Source of the DNA: Tricholomella constricta
Taxonomy: Eukaryota > Basidiomycota > Agaricomycetes > Agaricales > Lyophyllaceae
Direction of reading: 5' to 3'
NCBI GenBank assembly: GCA_013368375.1
Contig: JAACJP010000021.1
Span: 672,726-736,725, forward strand
DNA length: 64,000 nt
Part shown: piece after piece, positions 10,641 to 22,300 of the stretch
Position numbering within the stretch: the first letter of the stretch is position 1
Layout of the letters: each line of letters begins with the position of its first letter
The notes under the pieces: model-generated
What the model saw: only the letters and a program-made list of their open reading frames with translations
The model's database searches: none
What the model was told of the DNA's origin: nothing
Made by a program: the position numbers and the translations under genes

Positions 10641-11697
10641 GGCCTTGTACGCTGAAAAAGTTTTCAAGTGCTTTCAAACTCCACCCGACTCTACATCCAC
10701 CCGGATGGCTGTTTGTCATTCTTGTCACTGGACCACCACTCATGATCACAGCGCCATGTCCTCGCTCACCTTGCATTCATTGCACACTTTCATAGACTCA
10801 GGGGATTCGATTGGTATGTGCTTTCACCATGTTTATGTATTTTGCACACTAATAAAATTTGCAAGATTTCGGGTTGTGACGCACTCCCAGGGCTCCATCG
10901 TCTCCACCCATCTTCTGGACCGCCTCATCCGGGATCACCACATCAAGACGTCATGCAACACTGTCGTCGCAGGCGCCGCTGCCGCCGAGTCCTTCCCTGC
11001 TGTTTGAAATGGCTCACGCTGTACCCTGTGCCACACCACCACCACACCGACAACGACGACGATGAGCTGGGATGATGGAGAGGAGAGGGCTGAACAAGGG
11101 CAGACCCCAGCTGGGGGAGAGCCACCAGGTGCGTCGACCGCGCCCACCACCATGTTACACTGATGAAACGCCACCAGCAGCTGCCCAGATACCACGTCAC
11201 AATGACAACGGCGACCACGACCACACCACCATGCAATGATGGCGTCCACCATGCAACGTCGGTGGCCACCACACGACGATGGCGTCCACCACATGACAGC
11301 GGTGGCCAGCACACAATGACGGCGGCTAGCGCTCGACAACAGTGGCCAGCACACGACGACAATGATGGCCACACCACCACGACACCACCACCACAACGAC
11401 ACCACGACGACGGCGACGGCACAACGACAATGACACCATGACAGCGACGGCGACAACACCACCACCACCACAATGATACCACGGCTACGGCGACAGCGAC
11501 AACACCACCACCATGCCATCACCACACCACCACCAGCAGCACCACAACGACATCACGACAACAGCCGATGGCGCAACGACGACGGTGACGGAGCGGCGCT
11601 CAGGCCGCAACGCGTCTGCTGCCTCGCGCTCTGTGGCATCCACCTCGGCCCGCTCCGCTATCTGAGCAGTAGCTCCCTGCTGCAACCCTATTTCCAG
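10641..11697 (+). pseudogene. Fragments of an alpha/beta-hydrolase gene (YMC020W-like family)
   Basis: An exon from about 10,866 to 11,007 encodes VVTHSQGSIVSTHLLDRLIRD, a serine-hydrolase nucleophile elbow with the active-site Ser in THSQGS. A second block at 11,605-11,697 encodes RVCCLALCGIHLGPLRYL and ends at a GTGCGT donor. Both match, from memory, one fungal family annotated as YMC020W-like alpha/beta hydrolases. A stop after SFPAV (near 11,007) and a trinucleotide-rich insert (11,030-11,590) separate the blocks, and the N-terminal domain is missing. A broken or fragmentary host gene; the family assignment rests on memory. Confidence 0.5.
11030..11590. repeat. ACC/ACG/ACA trinucleotide-rich low-complexity tract
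   Basis: Some 500 bp of imperfect CAC-CAC-GAC triplets produce long but meaningless frames on both strands (runs of Thr/His one way, Val/Trp/Cys the other). It sits between the two hydrolase blocks. Confidence 0.75.
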
Positions 11698-11719
11698 GTG
11701 CGTGTCGTGTGTTGCGGCT

Positions 11720-12031
11720 CTCTCGACCCAAGAAGGACCGCCCATTCCTCTGGCAGTCATCAAGCAATTCGTTCGAGCAGGAACGCGAGGTGAGTGACCA
11801 TTTGTTTATTTGACGGGCAAATACTAATACAGACACGAACTTTCAGGGCTTGTTTCAAGGATGCCTCATGGCGAGTACCTTTTTATCTCACGTCATGGTG
11901 TTTGCTTCCGTCCCAGATGGACATAGAGTGCTCGAACGCCCCGTCGGGGCTCTCATCATGTTTTTACAAGCTGTAAGTGGTTCCTCTATCAATGGCAGTT
12001 AACATATTCATATTATTCTACAGGTACATCG
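11720..12031 (+). pseudogene. Gene X, 5' part: exons of an unidentified host-like gene cut by transposon T
   Basis: Phase-0 exons: one ending at 11,789 (PKKDRPFLWQ...EQERE), intron 11,790-11,846 (GTGAGT...TTTCAG), exon 11,847-11,972 (GLFQGCLMASTFLSHVMVFA), intron 11,973-12,023 (GTAAGT...CTACAG), then the first 8 bp of the next exon before T begins. The frame resumes at 44,139. The product resembles repeat-associated hypothetical proteins of mushrooms; I do not recognise a function. The preceding hydrolase block is unrelated and ends at 11,697. Confidence 0.55.
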
Positions 12032-12239
12032 CACATACAGACACTACACTGTAATGTGACCAACGCTCTAACGGGCCTATACAGTGTACCGTAGTTGACG
12101 CATCCAGCGGGTCCTCTGTGCTGTAGCGGACGTCTTTACAGTGTGTGGTTATTAACGAAGTAGCGGACTCAATCCACTGTATCGTGATTTACTGCAGCAG
12201 CGGGCTCTCTACACCCACAGACCGCCATGGGACCTGTAG

Positions 12240-13990
12240 CCAAACTGTCCGGGTATATTGTACGGAATTCACGGTCGGATTCCGGGTTGGGTAGCGCACA
12301 GAAACTCTGGCAGGATACGCACGGGAACTACGGCTGAACGTGTACAGAAACCATGTTCAGAACCCGGATTGAGTACTGGACGGAAACCACAGCAGCAGGT
12401 GCACGGAAATTGCGGCCGATATCCGGATCGGATAGTGCACGCATTGTACAGCAACAATCCGGATCCGGATAGTGCAGGGGAACTGCACGGGAATGGCACG
12501 AGCAGTTCTGAAATCATGCCTGAAACCCGGAATGAGTACTGCACGGAAAGTAAAGCAGCAGGTGCACAGAAATTCCGGCCGATATCCGGACCGGATTGTG
12601 CACGGGTAGTACAGCAACAATCCGGATCCGGATAGTGCAGGGAAACTGCACGGGAATGGCACGAGCAGTTCCCGAAATCTTGCCCGAAACCCGGATTGAG
12701 TACTACACGGAAAGGAAAGCAGCGGGTGCACAAAAATTCCGGCTGATATCTGGACCGAACTGTGCACGGGTAGTTCAGGAACAATGCTGATCCGGATAGT
12801 GCACGGAATCTCTGGCAGGATGTGCACAGAAACTACGGCTGAACGTGCATGGAAACTACGTTCAAAACCCGGATTGAGTACTGGACGGAAACCACAGCAG
12901 CGGGTGCATGGAAATTCTGACCGATACCTGGACCGGATTGTGCACGGGTAGCTCAGCAACAGTCCGGATCTGGATAGTGCAGGGGACCTGCACTGAAACT
13001 GTTGCATGAGCAGTTTCGAAGTCATGCCCAAAGCCCAGATTGAGTACTGCACGGAAAGTAAAGCAGCGGGTGCACAAAAATTCCGGCTGATATCTGGACC
13101 GGACTGTGCATGGGTAGTTTAGCAACAATCCGGATCCGGATAGTGCACGGAAACTCTGGCAGGATGTGTACAGAAACTACAGCTGAATGTGCACGGAAAC
13201 TACGTTCAAAACCCGGATTGAGTACTGGACAGAAACCACAGCAGCGGGTGCACGAAAATTCTGGCCGAAGTCCGGATCGGATAGTGCACGGATAGTACGG
13301 AAACAATCCGGATTGGATATTGCAGGGGAACTGCATGGAAACTGTTGCACGAGCAGTTCCAAAATCAGGCCCGAAACCCGGATTGAGTACTACACGGAAA
13401 CTAGAGCAGCGGGTGCATGGGAATTCCGGCCGATATCCGGACCGGATTGTGCACGGGTAGTGCAGCAACAATCCGGATCCGGATAGTGCAGGGGAACTGC
13501 ACGGGAATGGCACGAGCAGTTCCGAAATCTCGCCCGAAACCCGGATTGAGTACTACACGGAAACTAGAGCAGCGGGTGCATGGAAAATCTGGCTGAAGTC
13601 TGGATCGGATAGTGCACAGATAGTACGGAAACAATCCGGATTGGATATTGCAGGGGAACTGCATGGAAACTGTTGCACGAGCAGTTCCGAAATCATGCCA
13701 GAAACCCGGATTGAGTGCTGCACGGAAAGTAAAGCAGTGTATGCACAGCGGTTCTGGCCAATATCCGGACCGGATAGTGCGCGGATAGTGCAGCAACAAT
13801 CCGGATCCGGATAGTGCACGGAAACTCTGCCAGGATGTGCACAGAAACTACGTTCAAATCCTGGATTGAGTACTGCCCGGAAAGTAAAGCAGCAGGTGCA
13901 TGGAAATTCTGACTTATATCCGGATTGAATAGTGCACAAATAATACAGCAACACCACAGATTGGATAGCACACAGAACCTACAGAAGGTG
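12240..13990 (+). repeat. Left arm of T: about ten diverged ~163-182-bp tandem repeats
   Basis: The anchor GGATTGAGTAC or a close variant recurs near 12,366, 12,529, 12,692, 12,869, 13,034, 13,216, 13,380, 13,543, 13,708 and 13,864. Each unit also carries TCCGGATCCGGATAGTGCA-like and GTGCACGG motifs. The same units occur inverted in the right arm. The reading frames seen on either strand are by-products of repetition. Confidence 0.85.
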
Positions 13991-14640
13991 CATAGAAACA
14001 ATAGCTGGGAGCGGACTCGGATTGTGCACAGAATCTCTTGCACAGAGTGCGCAAAGGACCTACAGCAGGGGGGCTTTTGCTGCCCTTCCCATACTCACTT
14101 TACTTTCCAATGTGGGTTTCCATCTCAGGCCCTCAATGTGTGGTGTTTCTGCACACAATTGTGATGCACAATAATGAATTGTGCACACTGGCTAAGTCTG
14201 CCTGATCAGTAGGTAAACTGCGGAAACATTATCTGATCACTTCTACTGCAAAGTCTCTCAATCCCTGCCAAGTTTACACAGTTATTTTCTATTGTAATTG
14301 AGAGAAACAATGTTCTGAAGTAGAAAGTGGATTGAAACTGGATGGCACAGCACAAACCCACAGGACAAAAGTATTGAAAGCTGCAGCATCAAATGCATGG
14401 AAGTTCCCAAGAATCATGGCAAATAGAATGCAGAAGTCGCATGGAAGTAATGGTACCAACATGCAATGGGTCAACAAAAGCAGGACAGGCATGCACAGAC
14501 AATGGACAGAAGCTGAGACTTACAGTGGAAAGTGAATAGAAGCCATGGACATTAATGTTGACTGTAATTTCAGAGCACCTACTGTTGGATGCCTTGGTCA
14601 GGTTGTTGCTGTACCATCTATATACTATCCAATCTGGATA
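13991..14640. other. Unique spacer between the arms of T
   Basis: About 650 bp without repeat units and without a convincing ORF, promoter or RNA gene. It would form the loop if the arms paired. Confidence 0.6.
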
Positions 14641-14734
14641 TCAGCTTGAGTATCTATGCAACTGCTGCTGTAGTTGCTGTGCGGTACACAATCTAAGTTC
14701 TGGGCATGATTTCTGTATCTCTTTTCCATGCAGT

Positions 14735-15421
14735 TCTACTGCACTATTCAATCCGGATTGTTGCTGCACTATCCGCACACTATCCGGTCCGGATATTGGC
14801 CAGAACCGCTGTGCATACACTGCTTTACTTTCTGTGCAGCACTCAATCCGGGTTTCTGGCATGATTTCGGAACTGCTCATGCAACAGGTTTCCATGCAGT
14901 TCCCCTGCAATATCCAATCCGGATTGTTTCCGTACTATCCGTGCACTATCCGATCCGGACTTCGGCCGGAATTTCCGCGCACCCGCTGCTTTACTTTCTG
15001 TGCAGTACTCAATCCAGGTTTTGGGCACAATTTCTGCATACCTTGTGCCTCAATTTGCGTGCAGTTCCGCTGCACTATCCAATCCAGATTGTTTCCGTAC
15101 TATCCGTGCACTATCCGATCCGGACTTCGGCCAGAATATTCGTGCACCCGCTGCTGTGGTTTCCGTCCAGTACTCAATCCGGGTTTTGAACGTAGTTTCC
15201 GTGCACATTCAGCTGTAGTTTCTGTGCACATCCTGCCAGAGTTTCCGTGCACTATCCGGATCCAGATTGTTGCTGAACTACCCGTGCACAGTCCGGTCCG
15301 GATATCGGCCGGAATTTCTGTGCACCTGCTGCTTTACTTTCCGTGCAGCACTCAATCCGGGTTTCGGGTGTGATTTCAGAACTGCTCGTGCAACAGTTTC
15401 CGTGCAGTTCCCCTGCACTAT
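14735..15421 (-). repeat. Right arm of T, first segment
   Basis: Inverted repeat units with anchors (GTACTCAATCC or close variants) near 14,843, 15,005, 15,170 and 15,347. The array is cut at ACTAT (15,417-15,421) by element C and resumes after 36,367. Confidence 0.85.
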
Positions 15422-15767
15422 TGTTAGGACCTGATGTAGCATGCTGGTTACGGAGTTATTCCGGGACCACCGAGGCGGACAGGCCTGACGTTGTCGAGGA
15501 AGACGAGCTCCGAAGGGTTGTTCGGAGGTCGTGAGCGTCGACAAGGACGTTCGCAAGAGCTTGTTCGAACGAATGAAGCTTAAGCAATATGAGAGTGAAG
15601 CAGAATAGATTCGAGAAAGTGAGAGAGAACAAGAACGAGAACAGAGACTAGTCGTAACAATTGGTAATATCGAGGTAAAGAGTCTGAAAAGAAGTGGTGC
15701 CATCATATATGCGGTGGACGTGCGTGGGAAAGCGTAAGTGATTGCGAGTTTAGGGGCGGTCGTGACA
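15422..15767 (-). repeat. 3' LTR of element C (346 bp)
   Basis: Contains an intact self-primer copy TAATATCGAGGT at 15,665-15,676 (plus strand). It borders a polypurine tract at 15,768-15,780 (minus GAGGAGGGGGTAA). Confidence 0.95.
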
Positions 15768-15989
15768 TTACCCCCTCCTCAAGCGTCGAGCCACTGAGAC
15801 GCGGAAAAAGAAATGTTCGAATACGGGGGGTGTGGCGGTTATTCTCCTTTCTGGGTCGCGCGCGGTCACGTGAGGGGCACGTGTTGGTCTCAGTTGTAGG
15901 TCCTTGTGGGTGTTTTTGAGGATCTCGGAGATCGAAAGAGAAAAAACTTAGGTTGTTCGTTCCTCCTCCATCTTCTCTTCGTCCTGCTC
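15768..15989 (+). promoter_or_regulatory. Candidate promoter of the antisense gene in element C, with paired CACGTG boxes
   Basis: Between the LTR and the antisense ATG lie two CACGTG palindromes (15,867-15,872 and 15,878-15,883), the core site of bHLH regulators. The same pair is present in element F (55,410-55,415 and 55,421-55,426). The left edge is the polypurine tract of C, so the two functions share this stretch. Confidence 0.4.
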
Positions 15990-17959
15990 ATGTCGTCCTT
16001 CAATCCCGATATCGCGGCCCCCGCCTCCGTTGACCCTAGCACGATTTTGTGCGATTCCGAGTTGGCGCATCTGTCCGTCGAAGATCGGGCGCTTGTGGCG
16101 TTCCTTGGTGTACCCCGACCCGTTTCCCCGATGTCCTCTCTTCCTGGGATTGTCACACTTGTCGATGGGAGTGTCGGGGCGGTCCCCGAATCTTCTCCCG
16201 CACCTCCCTCAATTCCCGATCATCGGCTGGTCATCCGTCTGCCGGTTCGATCTCGACAGATCCGGCGTCCTCGTTCCTCCACTCCAGAGGTTGAGTTCGA
16301 ACCGGCCAGCGATCCTGTGTCACGTCCGGCGGCGACCTCGTTGTCCTGGGGGTCCCTTTTGACGGATGAGCTGTTGGCGGAGATCTTGCGTACCGCTGTG
16401 CGGGTTCCCCCTTCCTTGGCGTGGTGTGAGACGCATGCACCGGTAAGTGTTGCCCTTTTTCTGCGATCGATTGTTGATTCCATTTTGGGGTCTTCGTTAG
16501 TGTGATCGTTGTCGGGAGCGTCGGCTGTCCTGTCGATTTCAGGAGGTCCGTCTTCGCGGGACCCTGCCCTGTGTCGACTGCCATGCGGCGCACTCCCTGT
16601 GTTCGCTTTCGTTGGAGCATGGCCTAGAAGTGGCCGCTAGGCAGTTGGGGCGTGGTTGCGCTCTCGTGCGGAAGGTTTTGCTTTCTCTCGCACTGGCGTT
16701 GTGATGTCCTTTACCAGCATCCGTCGCGCCTTGCGTTTACCGCTCCCCCCTCCTCTTCCCGTTGTTTCCACATCCCCTGAAGGGTCCGGTGCTGTTCCTC
16801 CTCCTCGTGCTCCCCCGCCTCGCGCCTTTTTTCGCGGTACGCGAGGCCAGGGTCGAAAGTCTGTGCCTGTTGGCCGTAGGGGTGCGCGCTTGTCCGTTCA
16901 GGAGGTGCGCTCTTCGCCTATCCCTGGCCCTTCTCCCTCCTCCTCCCGCGATAGTTCGGTTTCGCTTGTCCCCGTTCGTCGTTCTGGGCCCATTGTGCGC
17001 ACCGAGTCTCCGGATTCCCCCATCGCCGGCCCTTCGGAGCCTCTCTTTTTAAAAGGGTCATCCTCCTCAGGCTCTTCTTCACCCGTTTTGCCCTCTTCCC
17101 CCCCCGCCATGTTGATTTCGACCCCCCCTGCTGCTCCGGTTCCCTCCCCTCCCTCGTCTGAGGAGTACCTCCGTCTTCAACGTCTCTATGACCAGGAGGT
17201 CGCGCGCGCGCAGGCCCTCTCTGTTCAAGTCGAGCTTCTCCGGGTCGAGGGTCAGCGTGCCAAGTTCCATCTTCGTGGCGTATTGGCCGACTTCACCGAT
17301 GAACGTGAGCGTTTCCTTCATCTGCAGGCGCAGACTTCGGAGGTCGTAGACGTCGATCGTGACGCGGAGGTTGAGGATCTTCGGATGGAGGTGTCGGTTC
17401 TTCAGGATGAGGTTGCTGGTTTGCAGGGGCACGTTGTCCACCTTCAGGAGGTTAGGGATCATTGGCGTGGTCACGCCTTGGACCTCCGCACTCGCGTTGA
17501 CGGTGAGTTTCGATTCCCTTCATTTTCTCCTTCTTGTTTCTAAGACTTTTCGTAGCCCTCGACCTTGCGCATACCGCCTTCGCGTCCGATATGTATATCG
17601 CGGATGGTGCTTTGCGTCGCGCCCTCGTCGAGTTGGAGGCGTCGCCAGTCCGAAGTATCATCGATGGCGCCCACAAGATTCTTGAGCGGCACTCGCTCCT
17701 GGAGCTGTTCCGCCCCCCCGTCGATCCCGAGTCGCCGTTCCCCGCGTTCGAGCATTTCCTTGCTCTTCATCGCCCTTCTCTTACCCGCGAAGGTGCCTTG
17801 GCGGAGTTCGTATCTCAGTCTCAGTTGATCGCCGACGACGAGCAGGACATTGCGTCGATGCGTCCCCTGGAGATAGGGTTGGTTGGGGAGGTGGGGGGTG
17901 ATCGTGAGGGCGGTTCTTCTTCCAGTGCGGGTCCCTCTAAGCGTCGTCGCATCGAGTAG
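15990..17959 (+). pseudogene. Antisense three-exon accessory gene of element C, frameshifted
   Basis: Exon 1 is 15,990-16,442 from ATG (MSSFNPDIAAP). Intron 1 is 16,443-16,542 (GTAAGT...TTTCAG). Exon 2 is 16,543-17,502, intron 2 is 17,503-17,544 (GTGAGT...TCTAAG) and exon 3 is 17,545-17,959. Compared with the intact copy in F, exon 2 lacks 10 bp near 16,650 and exon 3 lacks one T in the run at 17,547-17,550; both shift the frame. The gene runs opposite to C's own transcript, so its introns survive retrotransposition. It encodes Cys-rich, proline-rich, coiled-coil and basic C-terminal segments (see the F copy). Function unknown. Confidence 0.8.
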
Positions 17960-18186
17960 TCGGTCCCTTCTGCAGCGTCTTGGCCTGCGTTTTTTTTTTT
18001 TTTTTGCTGAATATTTACAGTCCGGAGTTCGTTCGTTTGTTTTTTTTTTTCTTTTTTCTTGATATTTTTTCTTTGTGTGATATTGTTGCGCTGGTGGTTG
18101 AATACGTATAATAGAGTTTAGTCTTGGGAAAATTTGCATAATTTTCGTGATGTGTTGGTGTGCGTGAGTGTTCGTCGAGTGTCTTT
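17960..18186. other. Tail-to-tail gap between antisense gene and pol in element C
   Basis: Contains T-rich runs (T11 near 17,992 and T10 near 18,041) downstream of the antisense stop and, on the other strand, downstream of pol. Both genes converge here, so it probably holds both 3' untranslated ends. No ORF. Confidence 0.5.
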
Positions 18187-19027
18187 TTAAATTGTGGGGT
18201 CCCGTGGTTTTCTTGGGAATAGTCGGTGGAATTCAAGGGCCATGTCCTTTGCTCCTTCTATATTCTCCGCTGGTTCCCAGGTATCGTCTTCGGGGCCGTA
18301 CCCTTCCCATCGTACCAAGTAGAGGACGTGTTTCCCTCGTGTTCGGGAATCCAGGATCTGTCCCACTTCGTAGTGTTCTTCGCCCTCGACTTCGATCGTC
18401 TGCGGAGGTGGTTTTGATCGTCCGGGGAAATTCTCGTGCTCGTGTTTCTCGAGCAACTTGACGTGGAAGACATTGTGAATCCCTTTCAGTGTCGGAGGTA
18501 GTTCCAGTCGATACGCGTGGCTGGAGATCTTCTGCAGGATTTTGAAGGGGCCCAGTCTCCGGTGGTCCAGCTTTTTGGAGGGGCGTTTCGTTTTGATGTT
18601 CCGGCAATCGAGCCATACCTCCGTTCCTACGGCCCAATCTGGTGTAGGGTCCCGTTTCTTGTCCGCGAATCGTTTGTAGGCTTCGTTTGCGATCTCTATC
18701 TCTTGGCGGAGGTAGTCCTGGAGGGTCCGGAGGTCTACGGCTACCTCTTGGGCTTCCTTTGCCGGTATGTCTTTTATAGAGATTGTCAGGCGGGGGTGAT
18801 AACCCTTGTTCGCAAAGAAAGGAGAGACTCCCGTGGTCGAATGGGTCGTATTGTTATACGTGAATTCCGCCAGTGGGAGCTGTGTTCGCCAGTTGGTCTG
18901 GAGGTAGTTCACGTATATCCGGAGGTACTGTTCCAGTGTCTGATTTACTCGTTCCGTCTGGCCGTCGGTCTCCGGGTGATACGCGGTCGAAAGGTTCGAT
19001 TTAATGTCCAGGGCTTTACACAGCGAG
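18187..19027 (-). pseudogene. pol: Element C pol, C-terminal part: integrase end and chromodomain
   Basis: Continues pol after the D insertion: second half of the integrase core (STAYHPETDGQTERVNQ, with the catalytic Glu), the GPF module ([12 protein letters not shown]) and a chromodomain near the end (HYEVGQILDSRTRGKHVLYL, VRWEGYGPEDDTWEP). The frame is open to the stop at 18,187. Chromodomains of this kind bind methylated histone H3 and bias insertion to heterochromatin. Confidence 0.93.
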
Positions 19028-19261
19028 TGTAACGACGGCGCGTTACAATACGTCTATATTGAGACGCGACCTGTTTGGCATTACCTTCTGGTAATGCACG
19101 ACCATCTTTGTTATGTGTATATAAATGTCCTGTACAGTTTATGCTTAGATAATCCTTTGCACCTTCACCCTGTACACGTACTTAGCAGAATCCCACAGAT
19201 TGGTCTAGCTTAACGTGTCTGGTGTCTCGCAAGGATCCCCCAACCCCGTACAACCGTTACA
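19028..19261 (+). repeat. 5' LTR of element D (234 bp) with TATA box
   Basis: TATATAAA at 19,118-19,125 suggests a transcription start near 19,150. I matched it base for base with the 3' LTR. The sequence after it (CTTTTTTAAGC) is not a standard TGG-initial tRNA site. Confidence 0.95.
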
Positions 19262-19375
19262 CTTTTTTAAGCTACCCAGCTTTGCTATCTGCTTAACTGC
19301 TCTCTATTGTCGACGTCGACTCGCTTATCAGCGCCATCACCATCACCACAACCCTGAAACGAAGATCTATCTGCG

Positions 19376-22300
19376 ATGGATCCATACCGAGCGCCACCGA
19401 GCGCTACCAGCTCTGAAAACACACCAACGATACAATCTATCGTCGATCCGCCAGTACCGCGACCTCCTATAGCCTATGTGCCGCCTCAACGTCGTTCGGA
19501 CGAAGTCGGGCAAGGTGTAGCAGCAGCAGAGGGACCAACAGCGGTAAGTAGCCTGGAGCTACTATCAATGCACGCCACAGAGCGCCCAGCCGCAAGGTTA
19601 GGCACTCTGGGGGTCGAAACTGCTGAAGATGCGAGTCTTAGACATGCATCGGACGATGGCCCCGTACGATTGGCTCTGCAACAAGCGTACGCCGCGTACG
19701 CCGCCTCCCCGGCCCCCACTGCTGTGCCACAGTCTTCGGTACAAGCCCCGGTACACGCCAACACGGATAACCAGTTGGTTACGAGTGCGTACCTTCGACG
19801 ACGGGCGTTATCGCCTGTCAGCTCGACGGCAGAATCGGACACCGGGACCCTGAACATCTTCAGGTTCTCGCCCCTCCTCAAGCGTCAGGTTCACCTCTAC
19901 TGGTCAGAATACCAGTCGAGGGTCCCAGACGCTAGTCGACGTACTCAGATGAATGAGAACGCGCTAGGCTCCGCCTACGTACACTGTGCGATCATGGACA
20001 CGGAGCCTGATACGAACAGTATCGAATTTGTAAAGCTAGTTATCGAAGGCATTCGCTTCGAAATAGATAACTATCCTATGGCCACTGTCTTGGAAGCATC
20101 GAGGTCTTCGACACCGAAAGCTCCGCAAGCAACAGTAGGAACGACACAAGCAGCCGACAGCATCGGCCCTGTGCTCACCACGCCTGTAAAAATCGATGAT
20201 CGTGTGGATGAAACACACGACGGCGTCAAACCGATTGAGGAAAGGCCTGCGCCTGCTCAAACACTACGGTTCACGACTGAGACATCACCGCCTGTGATAC
20301 AAGTCCCTGGGAATGCATCCCGTCGATACCCAATGGCAGACTCGTGGGCAGACAGAGTCGCCCTCCAGCGCGAGCGGGATCGAGACTTGCAGCAACAGGG
20401 TCATTCGGTTTACGATGACCAGGGAGTGATCTTTATCGGACGTCAGCCCGTCGACCAAATGAAGAGCATTTATTTCGAGTCGATTGGACAACCTCACGAA
20501 CAGGATAATAATGTGCAGAGTGCCCCCTACGATGAGCACCTGCAGGGACGTGATCAACAGCAAACATTTGCTAGAGATCGACCTCCTCATGAGACTCCCG
20601 TAGTTCGTACGCATTTTACCAATGCTCGTGGACGCGGTAGGGGAATGAGCGTTGTGAACCCTATATCACGAAACCCAGGTAGACCAAGTGAAACCCCTGG
20701 GCGTGGGTTCTCGATGCCTCCGCAAGTGCGGTCGACTTCCCGAAACCCCGGAGTCGCTGAAGCTGTGGAACAACACCGAGATTCTATGCATGTACGCTTG
20801 AAAGCGCTGCTAGAAGAACAACTCGGTACACGCTTGCAACTTCCCGAGGGTAGTAAATTGAGGCGATCTGACGCGTCCAAAACTATAACTCCATACGCTG
20901 GAGGAACCAAGTTTAGCGACCTTGAAAGGTGGCTAACGGACGTGTGCGTTCATTTAGCCGCATGCCAGTATGGTGGCGACGAACGCCACCGTGAACGCGT
21001 GCTCGTTGTACCAGAGTTTCTCAGAGGAGAAGCTAAGACATGGTACCAGCGCCACGTCGTTCATGTAAACCGTCGTCAACGCCATTGGACGTTTGAAGAC
21101 GTCATTCTTGGATTGTATGATTGCTTTGTACAGCCGTCAACAATGCAGGATGCACGAGAGGACTTCTACGATGCTACTTATAATGAGAGCATCGGAGTTC
21201 AAGGGTTTTATGACGAGCTCATGGACCACGCACAAAATATGGCTGTGTTCCCAGACGAATACACCGTGCGTGATACCTTCCTGGAAGGTATACCCAAAGA
21301 TATGCTCGTCGCCCTAATTAAGGAAGGTGGATTGTCACCTGAGATAAATACAGTCGATGAGTTTGTCTCCGAGGCGAAGGCGTATGAGTCTGCCTCTAAG
21401 ACAGCTGCGCACTACCTTGCTCGAAACTCACGCCGTCGTTCGCGCCGGAATCCCGAAGTAACATCTTCGAGGCCCCGCGGAGGTGGGCGAATCGGTACCA
21501 CTTTCATTCGCAAGTCCGCCTTAGCAGGAGGACTACACGCGAGAGTGGTGGCTACGCCACTGCGTGGACGAGGAGGAAAGGTGGGAGTGCAAGCACGCCC
21601 CGACCCGAACTCGGGTGCGCCACCCAATAGACAGTTGGAACGCCCCCAACTGCATTCATCTCCGACACCGAATCCGTCACCAGCGGCAGATGTCATCTGC
21701 TACAAATGCGGAAAGAAAGGTCATTACTCGAGAGAATGTAAACAGAAACCGTACCCCGTGCGTGCTCAGATACGAGCAGCTCGGACCGCAGTTGATGAAG
21801 AGGACGATGATTCGGACATGGATCAGGAGAATGAGGCTGATGACGAGAGTGGACAGACCTCTGCTAATGAAGCGGATAATCCACCTGAGTCGTTGGTAGA
21901 CAGCGACAGCGATGAACTCATTGAGGTCGAAGTCTATGATAATGACTACTACTCCCGAGACAGCGAGACTGAAGTCCTGAGGGCGATAACGGCATTACCG
22001 TTGGATGAAACTCGCCAGATAAAGATGCGCAAAGTACATCTTCGCGCATCGAAAGTAGCTAAGGCTCGCCCAGTGCATAAGCGCGACGACAAGGAGTGTT
22101 TAGCCACATATGTCAATGTAGGCGGACACGACGCGTGGACGCTATGGGACTCGGGTAGTACAACTACGGGCGTAACCCCGGCGTTTTCCCAGGTAGCGGG
22201 ATTGCGCGTGTTCCCGTTGGACGCGCCAATAACGCTGCAATTGGGAACGATTGGAAGTCGCTCGACAGTGAACTTTGGGTCTGATGTGTTAGTTAAAACA

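Noticed and set aside
10935..11525. 196-aa minus-strand frame rich in Val, Trp and Cys
   Set aside because: It is the complement of the CAC/GAC trinucleotide tract; low complexity, not a protein.
12269..13052. Long frames in the repeat arms with ALSGSGLLLYYPCTIRSG-like repeats
   Set aside because: The peptide repeats simply mirror the DNA repeats, appear in several frames and in both arms, and have no start or splice context.
12240..13990. Regularly spaced repeats that might suggest a CRISPR array
   Set aside because: Units are 157-182 bp, contiguous and diverged, with no short repeat/spacer alternation, in a eukaryotic transposon arm.
19206..19269. Self-priming in element D: TAGCTTAA in the LTR (19,206-19,213) against TTAAGCTA after it
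   Set aside because: Only 8 nt pair, the sequence is partly palindromic, and the LTR segment is about 80 bp from the TATA box rather than at the transcript start. The primer of D remains unknown.
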